NCBI GenBank assembly: GCA_026984915.1
Contig: JALSRG010000095.1
Coordinates: forward strand, 1 to 35,749
Origin: Marinosulfonomonas sp.
Lineage (GTDB): Bacteria; Pseudomonadota; Alphaproteobacteria; Rhodobacterales; Rhodobacteraceae
Direction: 5' to 3'
DNA: 35,749 nt
Position 1 is the first letter of the stretch; every line of letters starts with the position of its first letter. Under the pieces are notes generated by a model. The model was not told the DNA's origin. It saw only the letters and a program-made list of their open reading frames with translations, and did not search any database. Shown piece by piece: positions 8,194 through 15,409 of the stretch. Both the position numbers and the translations under genes were made by a program.

Positions 8194-8328
8194 CCGGCCT
8201 TCGCTGACATCTGGATTGGACAGGGCCACTGCAAAAGCGTAAGACCCCATAACGATCCTGCAAACTCGGGGTTCGCCCCATTCGAATCAAATCCGGGCAT
8301 TTGCCCCCAAAACACCCGAGGATGAGAC

Positions 8329-8538
8329 ATGGCTGTCCCTCAGAACAAGATCACGCGGTCCCGCCGCAACATGCGCCGCGCACATGATGCTTTGGTTGCT
8401 GCAAACCCCGCTGAATGCCCCAACTGTGGCGAACTGAAACGCCCGCATCACGTTTGCGCCGCTTGCGGACACTACGACGAGCGTGAAGTCGTCGCGATGG
8501 TTGACGAGATCGACCTGGACGAAGACGACGCGGCATAA
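8329..8538 (+). CDS. rpmF: 50S ribosomal protein L32
   Basis: A 69-residue L32, beginning [20 protein letters not shown], the invariant start of the family. It contains two cysteine pairs, CPNC and CAAC, so it is the zinc-binding form, and an acidic C-terminus ([11 protein letters not shown]). Start ATG at 8329 with GAGGATGAG upstream. First gene of an rpmF-plsX-fabH run, which couples ribosome and membrane-lipid synthesis in many Proteobacteria. Confidence 0.97.
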   Translation: MAVPQNKITRSRRNMRRAHDALVAANPAECPNCGELKRPHHVCAACGHYDEREVVAMVDEIDLDEDDAA

Positions 8539-8561
8539 GCCTGCGGCGTGGCGTCGTGGGG

Positions 8562-9665
8562 ATGAACTCACAAACCCAGCAGTCTATGGCCCCTGATACC
8601 GCGGGCCGCATCATCATATCCGTTGACGCCATGGGAGGTGATCGCGGGCCGGCGGCTGTCGTCGCCGGCATTGCTGATTCTGCATCCAAAAACCCCGATA
8701 TCGGCTTTATCGTTCATGGTGACGGAGACATCCTGCGCCGGCTGATCAACAAACGCCGTGGCCTTGCAGAACGTTGCGACATCCGCCCGACAAAAGAAGT
8801 CGTGACCATGGACGCAAAACCGTCTTATGTCATGCGCAATGGCAAGGAAACCTCGATGTGGTCGGCAATCGAAGCCGTGCGCAATGGCGAGGCCACCGTG
8901 GCGGTTTCCTGCGGTAACACCGGCGCGCTGATGGCATTGTCCATGGTCCGGTTGCGGAAACTGCCCGGGGTCAACCGGCCGGCCATCGCCTGTCTCTGGC
9001 CCTCCCGGAACAAACAGGGCTTCAATGTCATGCTTGATGTCGGCGCCGATATTCGCGCGGACGAACAGGATTTGTTGCAATATGCGCTTATGGGCACGTC
9101 TTATGCGCGCAATGGTCTGGAGATCGCCAAACCCCGCATCGGGCTGCTGAATGTCGGCACCGAAGAGACAAAGGGACGGCCGGAACTGAAGCTGGCGCAT
9201 GAACTGATCGAACATGCCGCCCCGGCCGGAGAATTCGAGTTTGTCGGATTTGTCGAAGGCAGTGACATTCCCTCGGCCAAGGTGGATGTGATCGTGACGG
9301 ATGGTTTCACCGGCAATGTCGCCCTGAAAACCGGCGAAGGGACCGCCAGCCTGATCCGCGAGTTCCTGAAAAAGGCTTTTGCGGCCACGCCGCTTTCGCG
9401 TATTGCCGCCCTGCTGGCCATGACATCCCTGCGCCGCCTGACCAAACGCATTGATCCGCGCCGTGTGAATGGCGGTGTCTTTCTGGGCCTGAACGGCACT
9501 GTGGTCAAATCGCACGGCAGCGCCGATGCAACGGGGGTTTCTGCCGCCATAAAGCTGGCTTTCAGGCTGGCCCAATCCGGGTTTTCGGAAAAATTGGCGG
9601 CACGGGTTGCATCCGTCACCGCTGCCGGACAAGATGCTGCCGAAACCGGGAACAAGAGCGGGTAA
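8562..9665 (+). CDS. plsX: Phosphate acyltransferase PlsX
   Basis: About 367 residues. PlsX makes acyl-phosphate from acyl-ACP, the donor for PlsY in phospholipid synthesis, acting at the membrane surface. The signature SVDAMGGDRGP lies near residue 20. Other family segments are VSCGNTGALM, PGVNRPAIACLWPS, MLDVGAD, VGTEETKG and VIVTDGFTGNVALK. The start could be GTG 8556, ATG 8562 or ATG 8586; 8562 has a weak GGGG element and is preferred. It follows rpmF by 23 bases and precedes fabH by 5. Confidence 0.95.
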   Translation: MNSQTQQSMAPDTAGRIIISVDAMGGDRGPAAVVAGIADSASKNPDIGFIVHGDGDILRRLINKRRGLAERCDIRPTKEVVTMDAKPSYVMRNGKETSMWSAIEAVRNGEATVAVSCGNTGALMALSMVRLRKLPGVNRPAIACLWPSRNKQGFNVMLDVGADIRADEQDLLQYALMGTSYARNGLEIAKPRIGLLNVGTEETKGRPELKLAHELIEHAAPAGEFEFVGFVEGSDIPSAKVDVIVTDGFTGNVALKTGEGTASLIREFLKKAFAATPLSRIAALLAMTSLRRLTKRIDPRRVNGGVFLGLNGTVVKSHGSADATGVSAAIKLAFRLAQSGFSEKLAARVASVTAAGQDAAETGNKSG

Positions 9666-9670
9666 ACTGA

Positions 9671-10642
9671 ATGACCAGACGCGCCGTCGTAAGAGGCGTT
9701 GGGCACTATCTGCCTGACCGCATCGTTCCCAACAGCGAATTTGTGGAATCCCTGGACACCTCTGATGAATGGATTCGCAGCCGGTCCGGAATCGAGCGCA
9801 GGCATTTTGCCGCAGAAGGCCAGACCACTTCTGATCTTGCAACCCGCGCGGCACGGGCCGCCCTGAAGGATGCCGGCCTGCAAGCCGATGATCTGGATAC
9901 AATCATTCTGGCAACCTCTACCGCTGATCTGACATTTCCTTCGGCCGCCACCATGGTGCAGGCCGCGCTGGGAATGCAGCAGGGTTACGCCTTTGATCTT
10001 CAAGCCGTTTGCGCCGGATTCATTTTCGCATTGGCAAATGCAAATGCCCTGATTGTTTCCGGCCAGGCGCAACGGGTTCTGGTGATCGGGGCGGAAACCT
10101 TCAGCCGGATCATGGATTGGGAAGACAGAACCACCTGTGTTCTGTTTGGCGATGGCGCAGGGGCCCTGGTTCTGGAGGCGCAATCCGGTGACGGCAACAA
10201 CACCGATCGCGGCATTCTGGCGGTCGATCTGCATTCTGATGGCCGCTTCAAGGATCTGCTCTTTGTCGACGGCGGCGTTTCCACCGGAACCAGCGGTTAC
10301 TTGCGCATGCAGGGCAAGGAAGTTTTCCGCCACGCCGTTGAAAAACTGGCCACAACAGCGGAAACGGCCCTGGCAACCCTGGGACTGAGCGGCAAGGATG
10401 TCGACTGGATCGTGCCACATCAGGCCAATCTGAGAATCATTCGCGCCACGGCCCAGAAAATGGGGGTTCCCATGGATCATGTGGTGGTGACAGTGCAGGA
10501 TCATGGCAATACTTCTGCCGCATCGATTCCCCTTGCCCTGTCGATCAGCAAGGAACGCGGCCAGATCAAACAGGGTGATTTGCTGCTTCTTGAGGCCATT
10601 GGCGGCGGATTGACCTGGGGGTCGGTGGTTTTACGCTGGTAA
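9671..10642 (+). CDS. fabH: 3-oxoacyl-ACP synthase III (KAS III)
   Basis: A 323-residue thiolase-fold condensing enzyme that starts fatty-acid chains from acetyl-CoA and malonyl-ACP. The catalytic triad is visible: Cys114 in LQAVCAGF, His250 in WIVPHQAN and Asn280 in DHGNTSAAS. The N-terminal motif TSDEWIRSRSGIERRHF is typical FabH. It is the last gene of the rpmF-plsX-fabH run; the next gene has its own likely promoter. Confidence 0.96.
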   Translation: MTRRAVVRGVGHYLPDRIVPNSEFVESLDTSDEWIRSRSGIERRHFAAEGQTTSDLATRAARAALKDAGLQADDLDTIILATSTADLTFPSAATMVQAALGMQQGYAFDLQAVCAGFIFALANANALIVSGQAQRVLVIGAETFSRIMDWEDRTTCVLFGDGAGALVLEAQSGDGNNTDRGILAVDLHSDGRFKDLLFVDGGVSTGTSGYLRMQGKEVFRHAVEKLATTAETALATLGLSGKDVDWIVPHQANLRIIRATAQKMGVPMDHVVVTVQDHGNTSAASIPLALSISKERGQIKQGDLLLLEAIGGGLTWGSVVLRW

Positions 10643-10676
10643 TCGGTAATTAAATTCAGCATCCAAGCCATTGATA

Positions 10677-10706
10677 TTGACTCGGAATTTCCTTCGCCTC
10701 TATGCT
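10677..10706 (+). promoter_or_regulatory. Sigma-70-type promoter for ihfA
   Basis: TTGACT and TATGCT are separated by 18 bases in the 88-base gap between fabH and ihfA. Both hexamers are near consensus, and the predicted start site lies about 20 bases before the ihfA start codon, leaving room for GGGGGAA as ribosome-binding site. Confidence 0.55.
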
Positions 10707-10730
10707 CGCCCATAACTAACGGGGGAACTT

Positions 10731-11033
10731 ATGAGTGATAAAACTCTAACGCGCATGGATCTGAGCGAAGCTGTCTTTCGGCAGGTCGGGCTCAGCCGCA
10801 ATGAAAGCGCCCAGCTTGTCGAGGATGTTCTGCGGCATATGTCGGACGCCCTTGTCCGGGGCGAACAGGTAAAAATTTCATCCTTCGGCACCTTTTCCGT
10901 TCGCGAGAAAGCAGCCCGGGTCGGTCGCAATCCCAAAACCGGACAGGAAGTGCCGATCCTGCCGCGGCGTGTTCTCAGCTTTCGACCATCGCACCTGATG
11001 AAAGACCGGGTCGCTGCCGGAAACCGGCGATAG
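10731..11033 (+). CDS. ihfA: Integration host factor subunit alpha
   Basis: A 100-residue DNA-bending protein of the HU/IHF family. It begins with [22 protein letters not shown] and contains [30 protein letters not shown], where the GRNPKTG arm carries the proline that intercalates in DNA. The segment [14 protein letters not shown] identifies the IHF-alpha type rather than HU. IHF pairs with the beta subunit, encoded elsewhere. It is followed 15 bases later by the merR gene. Confidence 0.95.
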   Translation: MSDKTLTRMDLSEAVFRQVGLSRNESAQLVEDVLRHMSDALVRGEQVKISSFGTFSVREKAARVGRNPKTGQEVPILPRRVLSFRPSHLMKDRVAAGNRR

Positions 11034-11048
11034 CGGGGCCGGCGTCGC

Positions 11049-12125
11049 ATGGCCAAGTCGCCAGAAGCTTTTCGTACAATCAGTGAAGTGGCCGAATGGC
11101 TGGACACGCCCGCGCATGTACTGCGCTTTTGGGAGAGCCGGTTTTCTCAGATAAAGCCGGTGAAACGTGCCGGTGGCCGACGCTATTACCGGCCCGGCGA
11201 CATGTTGCTTCTCGGGGGCATCAAAAAGCTTTTGCACGAAGATGGGATGACCATCAAGGGTGCCCAGAAATTGCTGAAAGAACAAGGCGTTAAACATGTT
11301 GCGGCGCTGTCGCAGCCGCTCGAAACGCAATTGAAGGATTTGCCGGACGTCGGGGGCGTGGTGATCGAGGGCAAGGCCTCTGATGTGACGACCGGTCGGG
11401 CCAGCCCGCTCGCACCACCGACAGAAGCCCCGCCTGACGAGAAACTTCACCCGACACCGGATGCAACCGAACAAGCGATGGCAGATGTGCCTGTCGTTGG
11501 CACGGAGACCGGGGAGCCAACTGATACACGCGATAAGGCTTCAGAGAGTCCCATAGACCAAACGCTGAAGCAGCTCATCCCCGAGCGAAACGAGGCGGAA
11601 ACGCAACACGGGGATGCCGAGAAAACGCCCGATGCAGAATCCACGGATATTGCAGCCGACCAGCAGACCGTGCAACCGCAGCAAACCCCAACTGATGCCT
11701 CGGAACCGGCAAATGAGTTTGGCTCACGCCCGATCGATTTTACAACCTCCCGCCAGCCCCTCCCGGATGCGGCACCGACGGATGCCGCAGCGGAAGAGGC
11801 CATTGCCAGCCATCCGCAAACAGCAGCGCAGCCGGACAGCGATTCGTCGGAATCCGGGAAAGATGATCAAACTGCGACGCCACAGGATGCCGATCAGATG
11901 GAACCCGGGACCAGTTCAGGCCCGGTGCCCCGTATTATCGAAGTCACGATGACGCCGCCCGATGAGCTGCCCGTGCCGGAAGTTGCCGTTGTCTTGAAGC
12001 AACTTCGCGGTATTGACACTGATCTGCCCGAGGAAAATGTGGCCAAAATCACCGCTGTCTATCGGCGTCTGACGCTGCTGCACACCAGCATGAGCAGCAA
12101 GAGCAGTGGCTCACGTCCGGGTTAG
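11049..12125 (+). CDS. MerR-family regulator with a long disordered C-terminal tail
   Basis: A 358-residue protein. Residues about 8-80 are a MerR winged helix: [25 protein letters not shown], then [41 protein letters not shown]. After about residue 95 the protein turns into a low-complexity stretch of some 190 residues rich in Pro, Thr, Glu, Asp, Gln and Ala, and then ends with a short conserved-looking segment ([17 protein letters not shown], then [15 protein letters not shown]). The ihfA-merR order is conserved in Rhodobacterales. Target and effector unknown; there are no MerR-type metal-binding cysteines. Confidence 0.85.
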   Translation: MAKSPEAFRTISEVAEWLDTPAHVLRFWESRFSQIKPVKRAGGRRYYRPGDMLLLGGIKKLLHEDGMTIKGAQKLLKEQGVKHVAALSQPLETQLKDLPDVGGVVIEGKASDVTTGRASPLAPPTEAPPDEKLHPTPDATEQAMADVPVVGTETGEPTDTRDKASESPIDQTLKQLIPERNEAETQHGDAEKTPDAESTDIAADQQTVQPQQTPTDASEPANEFGSRPIDFTTSRQPLPDAAPTDAAAEEAIASHPQTAAQPDSDSSESGKDDQTATPQDADQMEPGTSSGPVPRIIEVTMTPPDELPVPEVAVVLKQLRGIDTDLPEENVAKITAVYRRLTLLHTSMSSKSSGSRPG

Positions 12126-12149
12126 GTCGTGAAAGATGCGCAATTCAGC

Positions 12150-12177
12150 TTGCCCCCGTTCGGAAAAACAGTATGAA
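12150..12177 (+). promoter_or_regulatory. Candidate promoter of tRNA-Pro
   Basis: TTGCCC and TATGAA with a 16-base spacer. The -10 box ends 11 bases before the first tRNA nucleotide, which is the spacing expected for a short-leader tRNA transcript. Confidence 0.42.
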
Positions 12178-12188
12178 GGTGCGCAGTT

Positions 12189-12265
12189 CGGGCTATGGCG
12201 CAGCCTGGTAGCGCGTCCGTCTGGGGGACGGAAGGTCGCAGGTTCGAGTCCTGCTAGCCCGACCA
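12189..12265 (+). tRNA. tRNA-Pro (anticodon GGG)
   Basis: Complete cloverleaf: acceptor CGGGCTA pairs with TAGCCCG; the D-arm is GCGC-AGCCTGGTA-GCGC; the anticodon arm TCCGT-CTGGGGG-ACGGA gives anticodon GGG; the T-arm is GCAGG-TTCGAGT-CCTGC. The discriminator is A and CCA is encoded. The C1-G72 pair is a proline tRNA identity element. Reads CCC and CCU codons. Confidence 0.97.
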
Positions 12266-12270
12266 TATCA

Positions 12271-12310
12271 AAACCCGCCTGCGCGCGTATTGCAGCAGGC
12301 GGGTTTGTTG
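12271..12310 (+). terminator. Intrinsic terminator of tRNA-Pro
   Basis: A strong hairpin with a 12-base stem, AAACCCGCCTGC pairing with GCAGGCGGGTTT around a 12-base loop, followed by GTTGT. It starts five bases after the encoded CCA. Confidence 0.75.
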
Positions 12311-12338
12311 TATGAACTTTGGCTGAGAGAGGCAGGAG

Positions 12339-13442
12339 ATGACATCAGAACCAATGCTTCAGGGTGTTCTGCCCAGCCAGGATATCGAAGATCTGATCAG
12401 AACTGGTGTCTTGTCGGCCGAGCCGGCCATTCTGCCGGATCAGGTGCAACCCGCCTCGCTGGATCTGCGGCTTGGGGGGGTGGCTTATCGGGTGCGTGCA
12501 TCCTTTCTGGCAGGCAAGGGGGCCAGCGTGGCCGACCGGCTGGATGAATTCGAGATGCACCGTATCGATCTGTCTGGCGGGGCGGTTCTGGAAAAAGGCG
12601 CGGTCTATGTGGTGCCGCTGATGGAGGCCCTGTCGCTGCCGGATGACATCACTGCGGTGACAAATGCGAAATCCTCGACCGGGCGGCTTGATCTGCTGAC
12701 CCGGACCGTCACCGATGGCGGGGTGGAGTTTGACCGCGTCATGCCGGGCTATCAGGGCCCGCTATACGCTGAAATCTGCCCGCGCAGCTTTTCGGTGCTG
12801 GTGCGCCCCGGAATGCGGCTCAACCAGATCCGGTTTCGCCGCGGTCAGGCGATATTGTCCGACGAGAGGCTCAGAACGCTTCAGGATGAGGTCCGGCTGG
12901 TTTCCGGGACGGCGCATATTGATCAGGGTCTCGGGTTTTCCGTAGACCTGAAGCCGGACAAGGGTGATCTGGTCGGATATCGCGCAAAACCCCACACCGG
13001 TGTGATTGATCTGGACCGGATCGGGTATTACGACCCGACCGAATACTGGGAACCGATCCATAGCAAAGCCGGTCGCATCATTCTGGATCCCGGCGCGTTC
13101 TATATTCTGGTCAGCCGCGAGGCGGTGCATATCCCGCCCGATTGCGCCGCCGAAATGGCCCCCTATCTGGCCATGGTCGGCGAATTCCGGGTGCATTACG
13201 CCGGTTTCTTTGACCCCGGTTTCGGGCATGATGCCGCCGGTGGCAAAGGCTCTCGCGGCGTGCTCGAGGTGCGCTGCCACGAGGCCCCCTTCGTGCTGGA
13301 ACATGCGCAGACCGTCGGGCGCCTGGTCTATGAACAAATGAAATCCATCCCGAAACAGCTATACGGTGCCGATCTTAAATCAAATTATCAGGGCCAGGGT
13401 CTGAAGCTGTCGAAGCATTTCAAAGCTGGACCACACAGCTAG
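12339..13442 (+). CDS. dcd: 2'-deoxycytidine 5'-triphosphate deaminase, double-length type
   Basis: A 367-residue enzyme converting dCTP to dUTP for thymidylate synthesis. It is about twice the length of E. coli Dcd. The N-terminal half has NAKSSTGRLDLL, FDRVMPGYQGPLYAEI and RPGMRLNQIRF; the C-terminal half has a parallel set, MVGEFRVHYAGFFDPGFG, VLEVRCHEAPFVL and QTVGRLVYE. It therefore looks like an internal duplication of the dUTPase/Dcd fold, as in the alphaproteobacterial long form. GGCAGGAG precedes the ATG. Its last codons run into a repeat, whose TAG is the stop codon. Confidence 0.9.
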   Translation: MTSEPMLQGVLPSQDIEDLIRTGVLSAEPAILPDQVQPASLDLRLGGVAYRVRASFLAGKGASVADRLDEFEMHRIDLSGGAVLEKGAVYVVPLMEALSLPDDITAVTNAKSSTGRLDLLTRTVTDGGVEFDRVMPGYQGPLYAEICPRSFSVLVRPGMRLNQIRFRRGQAILSDERLRTLQDEVRLVSGTAHIDQGLGFSVDLKPDKGDLVGYRAKPHTGVIDLDRIGYYDPTEYWEPIHSKAGRIILDPGAFYILVSREAVHIPPDCAAEMAPYLAMVGEFRVHYAGFFDPGFGHDAAGGKGSRGVLEVRCHEAPFVLEHAQTVGRLVYEQMKSIPKQLYGADLKSNYQGQGLKLSKHFKAGPHS

Positions 13443-13686
13443 GGCGTAGACCTATAAACCCTGCACAGTTGGCGCTGTTTTCCCGAAGTATCAGGGGTTT
13501 GACACGTGCCGCCAATGGTGATTGCATTGCTGCATCTTGCACGCGATCCCGCTTGCGCCACTTGGCAACGGTCTTGACGTTGATGCCAAGCTGCCGGCTC
13601 AACGCCGCGTTCGAAGCGCGCGATCGCTGTATGAGAGCTCGGACCGCGTGCGTGGTCGTGGCGCTGCCGTGTAAAACTTGTCCCAT
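13420..13686 (-). pseudogene. IS481-family transposase, N-terminal fragment
   Basis: The frame opens with MGQVLHGSATTTHAVRALIQ and continues GINVKTVAKWRKRDRVQD, the very characteristic N-terminal helix-turn-helix of IS481-type transposases. Similarity stops after about 55 residues, near 13520; the remaining codons read through the repeat and into the end of dcd. The DDE catalytic domain, some 250 residues, is absent. Non-functional. Confidence 0.8.
13439..13494 (+). repeat. Composite 3'-end repeat, copy 3 (type A core plus GTTTTCCC module)
   Basis: The core TAGGGCGTAGACCTATAAAC starts on the dcd stop codon. GCGCTGTTTTCCC follows, beginning 32 bases after the T of TAG, and then GAAGTATCAG. 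The module matches copy 2 at 222-278 with the same spacing although copy 2 has the other core. This proves by sequence alone that the two core types belong to one repeat family. Confidence 0.7.
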
Positions 13687-13742
13687 AGTGTTTCCTTCTG
13701 ATGATCACAGATCAATAGACCATCACACCGTGGGACTAAACA
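13495..13742 (-). mobile_element. Remnant of an IS481-family insertion sequence, one end only
   Basis: About 250 bases remain of an element that should be roughly 1 kb. The outer end on the minus strand begins TGTTTAGTCCCACGG (at 13742), a plausible IS481 terminal repeat starting with TGT, 56 bases before the transposase start. The other end is missing and the remnant abuts repeat copy 3. The remaining 165 bases up to the outer-membrane protein gene are AT-rich and hold its promoter. Confidence 0.65.
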
Positions 13743-13810
13743 CCTAGGCAGCAGGTTCGAAGTATTCCCGCAACATTGGCCAATTTTTATACATGCCATA
13801 TGTGACCATA

Positions 13811-13837
13811 TTGACATGACAGAGCATATTATATGAT
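13811..13837 (+). promoter_or_regulatory. Candidate promoter of the outer-membrane protein gene
   Basis: A perfect TTGACA box (13811-13816) and TATGAT (13832-13837) with a short 15-base spacer, in a notably AT-rich stretch. The leader of about 65 bases contains an eight-T run. A near-perfect ribosome-binding site AAAGGAGGG lies at 13898-13905. Confidence 0.45.
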
Positions 13838-13909
13838 GTAGCGGGCATTATTAACGAGTGCCTTTTGTACGGTTTTTTTTATAAACAACTTTTTTCAAAG
13901 GAGGGTATT

Positions 13910-14626
13910 ATGAAATACCTCAAGAAGACCGCTGTCGCGGCAACTTTCGCTCTCACTGCAATTGCGTCTCCGGCCCTTGCGCAAAACTTTTCGGCAGGCA
14001 TTGATCTGAACTATCTGGGACTAAGCCATTCCGAGGGGCAAACCGTTGGTTTCGGCTTTACAGCTGCCCCCGAAGTCTGGATGGAATTCCATTCGCAAGG
14101 GGGGCTGACATACGGCCTGCGGGCTTTCCGTCTGGATGCGAGCAGCAGCGACCCTACGACCAGATATGACAAAATCGTCATGCAAACCGCTGACCTGAGC
14201 GTAGGAAAATCCTTTAGCATGGGAAGCAACACCGCAGGCAAATTTTTTGGTGGCATGCGATTTGCCAAATACTCGGAGAGGGATAACGGTGGCGGGTCGA
14301 CACTGGATGTACCAAAGGCTTATGGCCTGCTGGGCGGAATTGAAATCTCGCAACAGATGTCCAGCAACCTGTCGCTTTATGGTGGCAGTACCGCAGCCAT
14401 CATGTTCGCGCCAGACTTCACAGATGGCGGGTCTGCAGAATCGGATCTTACGTTCAATACAATCGATCTGAACCTGGGCCTGAAATACAAACGTCAACTG
14501 ACGAATGGCGGCAACTGGCATGCCGGGCTGGGACTGACAAGCAAGCTGTGGAATGGTGTAAGTGACAATGATTCGGAAAATATTTCAGCTTATGGGTTCA
14601 AGCTGTCGTTAGGAATGGATTTCTGA
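13910..14626 (+). CDS. Outer-membrane beta-barrel protein, uncharacterised
   Basis: A 238-residue secreted protein. It has a clear signal peptide, MKYLKKTAVAATFALTAIAS, with cleavage after PALA (residue 24). The mature part shows alternating amphipathic strands (VGFGFTAAPEVWMEFH, KFFGGMRFAKYSE, LTFNTIDLNLGLKYKRQL, WHAGLGLTSKLW) and ends FKLSLGMDF with a C-terminal Phe, the usual signal for barrel insertion. It probably forms an eight- to ten-strand barrel. I cannot place it in a named family; some resemblance to Legionella-type major outer-membrane proteins is only an impression. It is surrounded by an IS remnant and repeats, in a position where core genes are expected, so it may be acquired. 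The strong ribosome-binding site suggests high expression. Confidence 0.8.
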   Translation: MKYLKKTAVAATFALTAIASPALAQNFSAGIDLNYLGLSHSEGQTVGFGFTAAPEVWMEFHSQGGLTYGLRAFRLDASSSDPTTRYDKIVMQTADLSVGKSFSMGSNTAGKFFGGMRFAKYSERDNGGGSTLDVPKAYGLLGGIEISQQMSSNLSLYGGSTAAIMFAPDFTDGGSAESDLTFNTIDLNLGLKYKRQLTNGGNWHAGLGLTSKLWNGVSDNDSENISAYGFKLSLGMDF

Positions 14627-14667
14627 CCTGATTTACCGAACGGAAAAATACACTCAATGGAACATTG

Positions 14668-14696
14668 CGGTTGGCCTTTCCATGAAAGGTCAACCG
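14668..14696 (+). terminator. Hairpin terminator after the outer-membrane protein gene
   Basis: CGGTTGGCCTTT pairs with AAAGGTCAACCG (12 bp with one G-U) around the loop CCATG, 41 bases after the stop codon. No good T-run follows, so it could equally be an mRNA-stabilising 3' structure. Confidence 0.5.
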
Positions 14697-14743
14697 TAAA
14701 ACGGTTTCTCTTCAAACCGCCCCATGCGCCCCCGCAAGTCGGG

Positions 14744-14758
14744 CCGGTTTTGACCCTA
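14744..14758 (-). repeat. 3'-end repeat, type B core (short copy)
   Basis: Minus-strand TAGGGTCAAAACCGG begins on the TAG stop codon of scpB (gag-gat-TAG). It lies in the convergent junction between the outer-membrane protein gene and scpB. No GTTTTCCC module is present. Confidence 0.65.
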
Positions 14759-15409
14759 ATCCTCAAACAATTCGCTCTGCCCGATCACTTCTTCTTCCTC
14801 ACCCTGATCGTCAGGGCCCTGCATTGCTCCGGGGGGTGGGCGATTGTCCAGCAGGCCCGCGGCACGCAATTCCTTCAGCCCCGGCAGATCACGGGCGTTT
14901 TCCAGCCCGAAGTGATCGAGGAACTCTTGTGTCACGACATAAGTGACCGGGCGTCCGGGCGTCATCCGCCGGCGGCCAAAGCGAATCCATTCCAGTTCCA
15001 GAAGCTGGTCAACAGTGCCGCGTGAAACGGATACGCCCCGAATTTCCTCGATCTCGGCGCGGGTTGCTGGCTGGTGATAGGCGATGATCGCCAAGGTTTC
15101 GATCGCCGCGCGTGAGAGCTTGCGGGTCTCAACCGTTTCCTTTTGCATGAGGAAGCCAAGATCAGGTGCGGTGCGCATGGCCCAGGCATCCCCGACCCGC
15201 ACCAGACGCACGCCGCGCCCCTCATACCTTTTGCGCAGATGCACCAGGGCTTCGGCAACGTCGCAACCGTGCGGCAGACGTGATTCGAGTTCGCGGACCG
15301 TCACGGGGTCGGCCGATGCGAAAAGAATGGCCTCGCACATGCGTTCCTGTTCGCCCATGGGGGGGGCCTCAAACAGGCTCTCGGCGTCGTCTGGTTTGGA
15401 ATCAGCCAT
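14756..15409 (-). CDS. scpB: Segregation and condensation protein B
   Basis: A 217-residue kleisin-associated protein of the Smc-ScpAB condensin. Two winged-helix domains are evident: QERMCEAILFASADPVTVRELESRL at the start, and later LSRAAIETLAIIAYHQPATRAEIEEIRGVSVSRGTVDQLLE, the ScpB signature. The C-terminus is acidic (DDQGEEEEVIGQSELFED). Start at 15409 overlaps the scpA stop by 8 bases (ATGGCTGA), indicating coupling. In related genomes tatABC follows scpB; here it does not. Confidence 0.93.
   Translation of the reverse strand: MADSKPDDAESLFEAPPMGEQERMCEAILFASADPVTVRELESRLPHGCDVAEALVHLRKRYEGRGVRLVRVGDAWAMRTAPDLGFLMQKETVETRKLSRAAIETLAIIAYHQPATRAEIEEIRGVSVSRGTVDQLLELEWIRFGRRRMTPGRPVTYVVTQEFLDHFGLENARDLPGLKELRAAGLLDNRPPPGAMQGPDDQGEEEEVIGQSELFED

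Noticed and set aside
8568-9902. A 444-codon open frame antisense to plsX
   Set aside because: It mirrors plsX codon structure, has no recognisable domains and is full of low-hydrophobicity Gln/Arg/His-rich sequence typical of GC-rich shadow frames. plsX is certain.
9101-10504. A 467-codon open frame antisense to fabH and plsX
   Set aside because: Spans two unrelated genes on the other strand without any domain; a shadow frame.
14657-15025. A plus-strand frame overlapping the end of scpB
   Set aside because: It runs through the hairpin and repeat and across the scpB coding sequence; no ribosome-binding site or domain.
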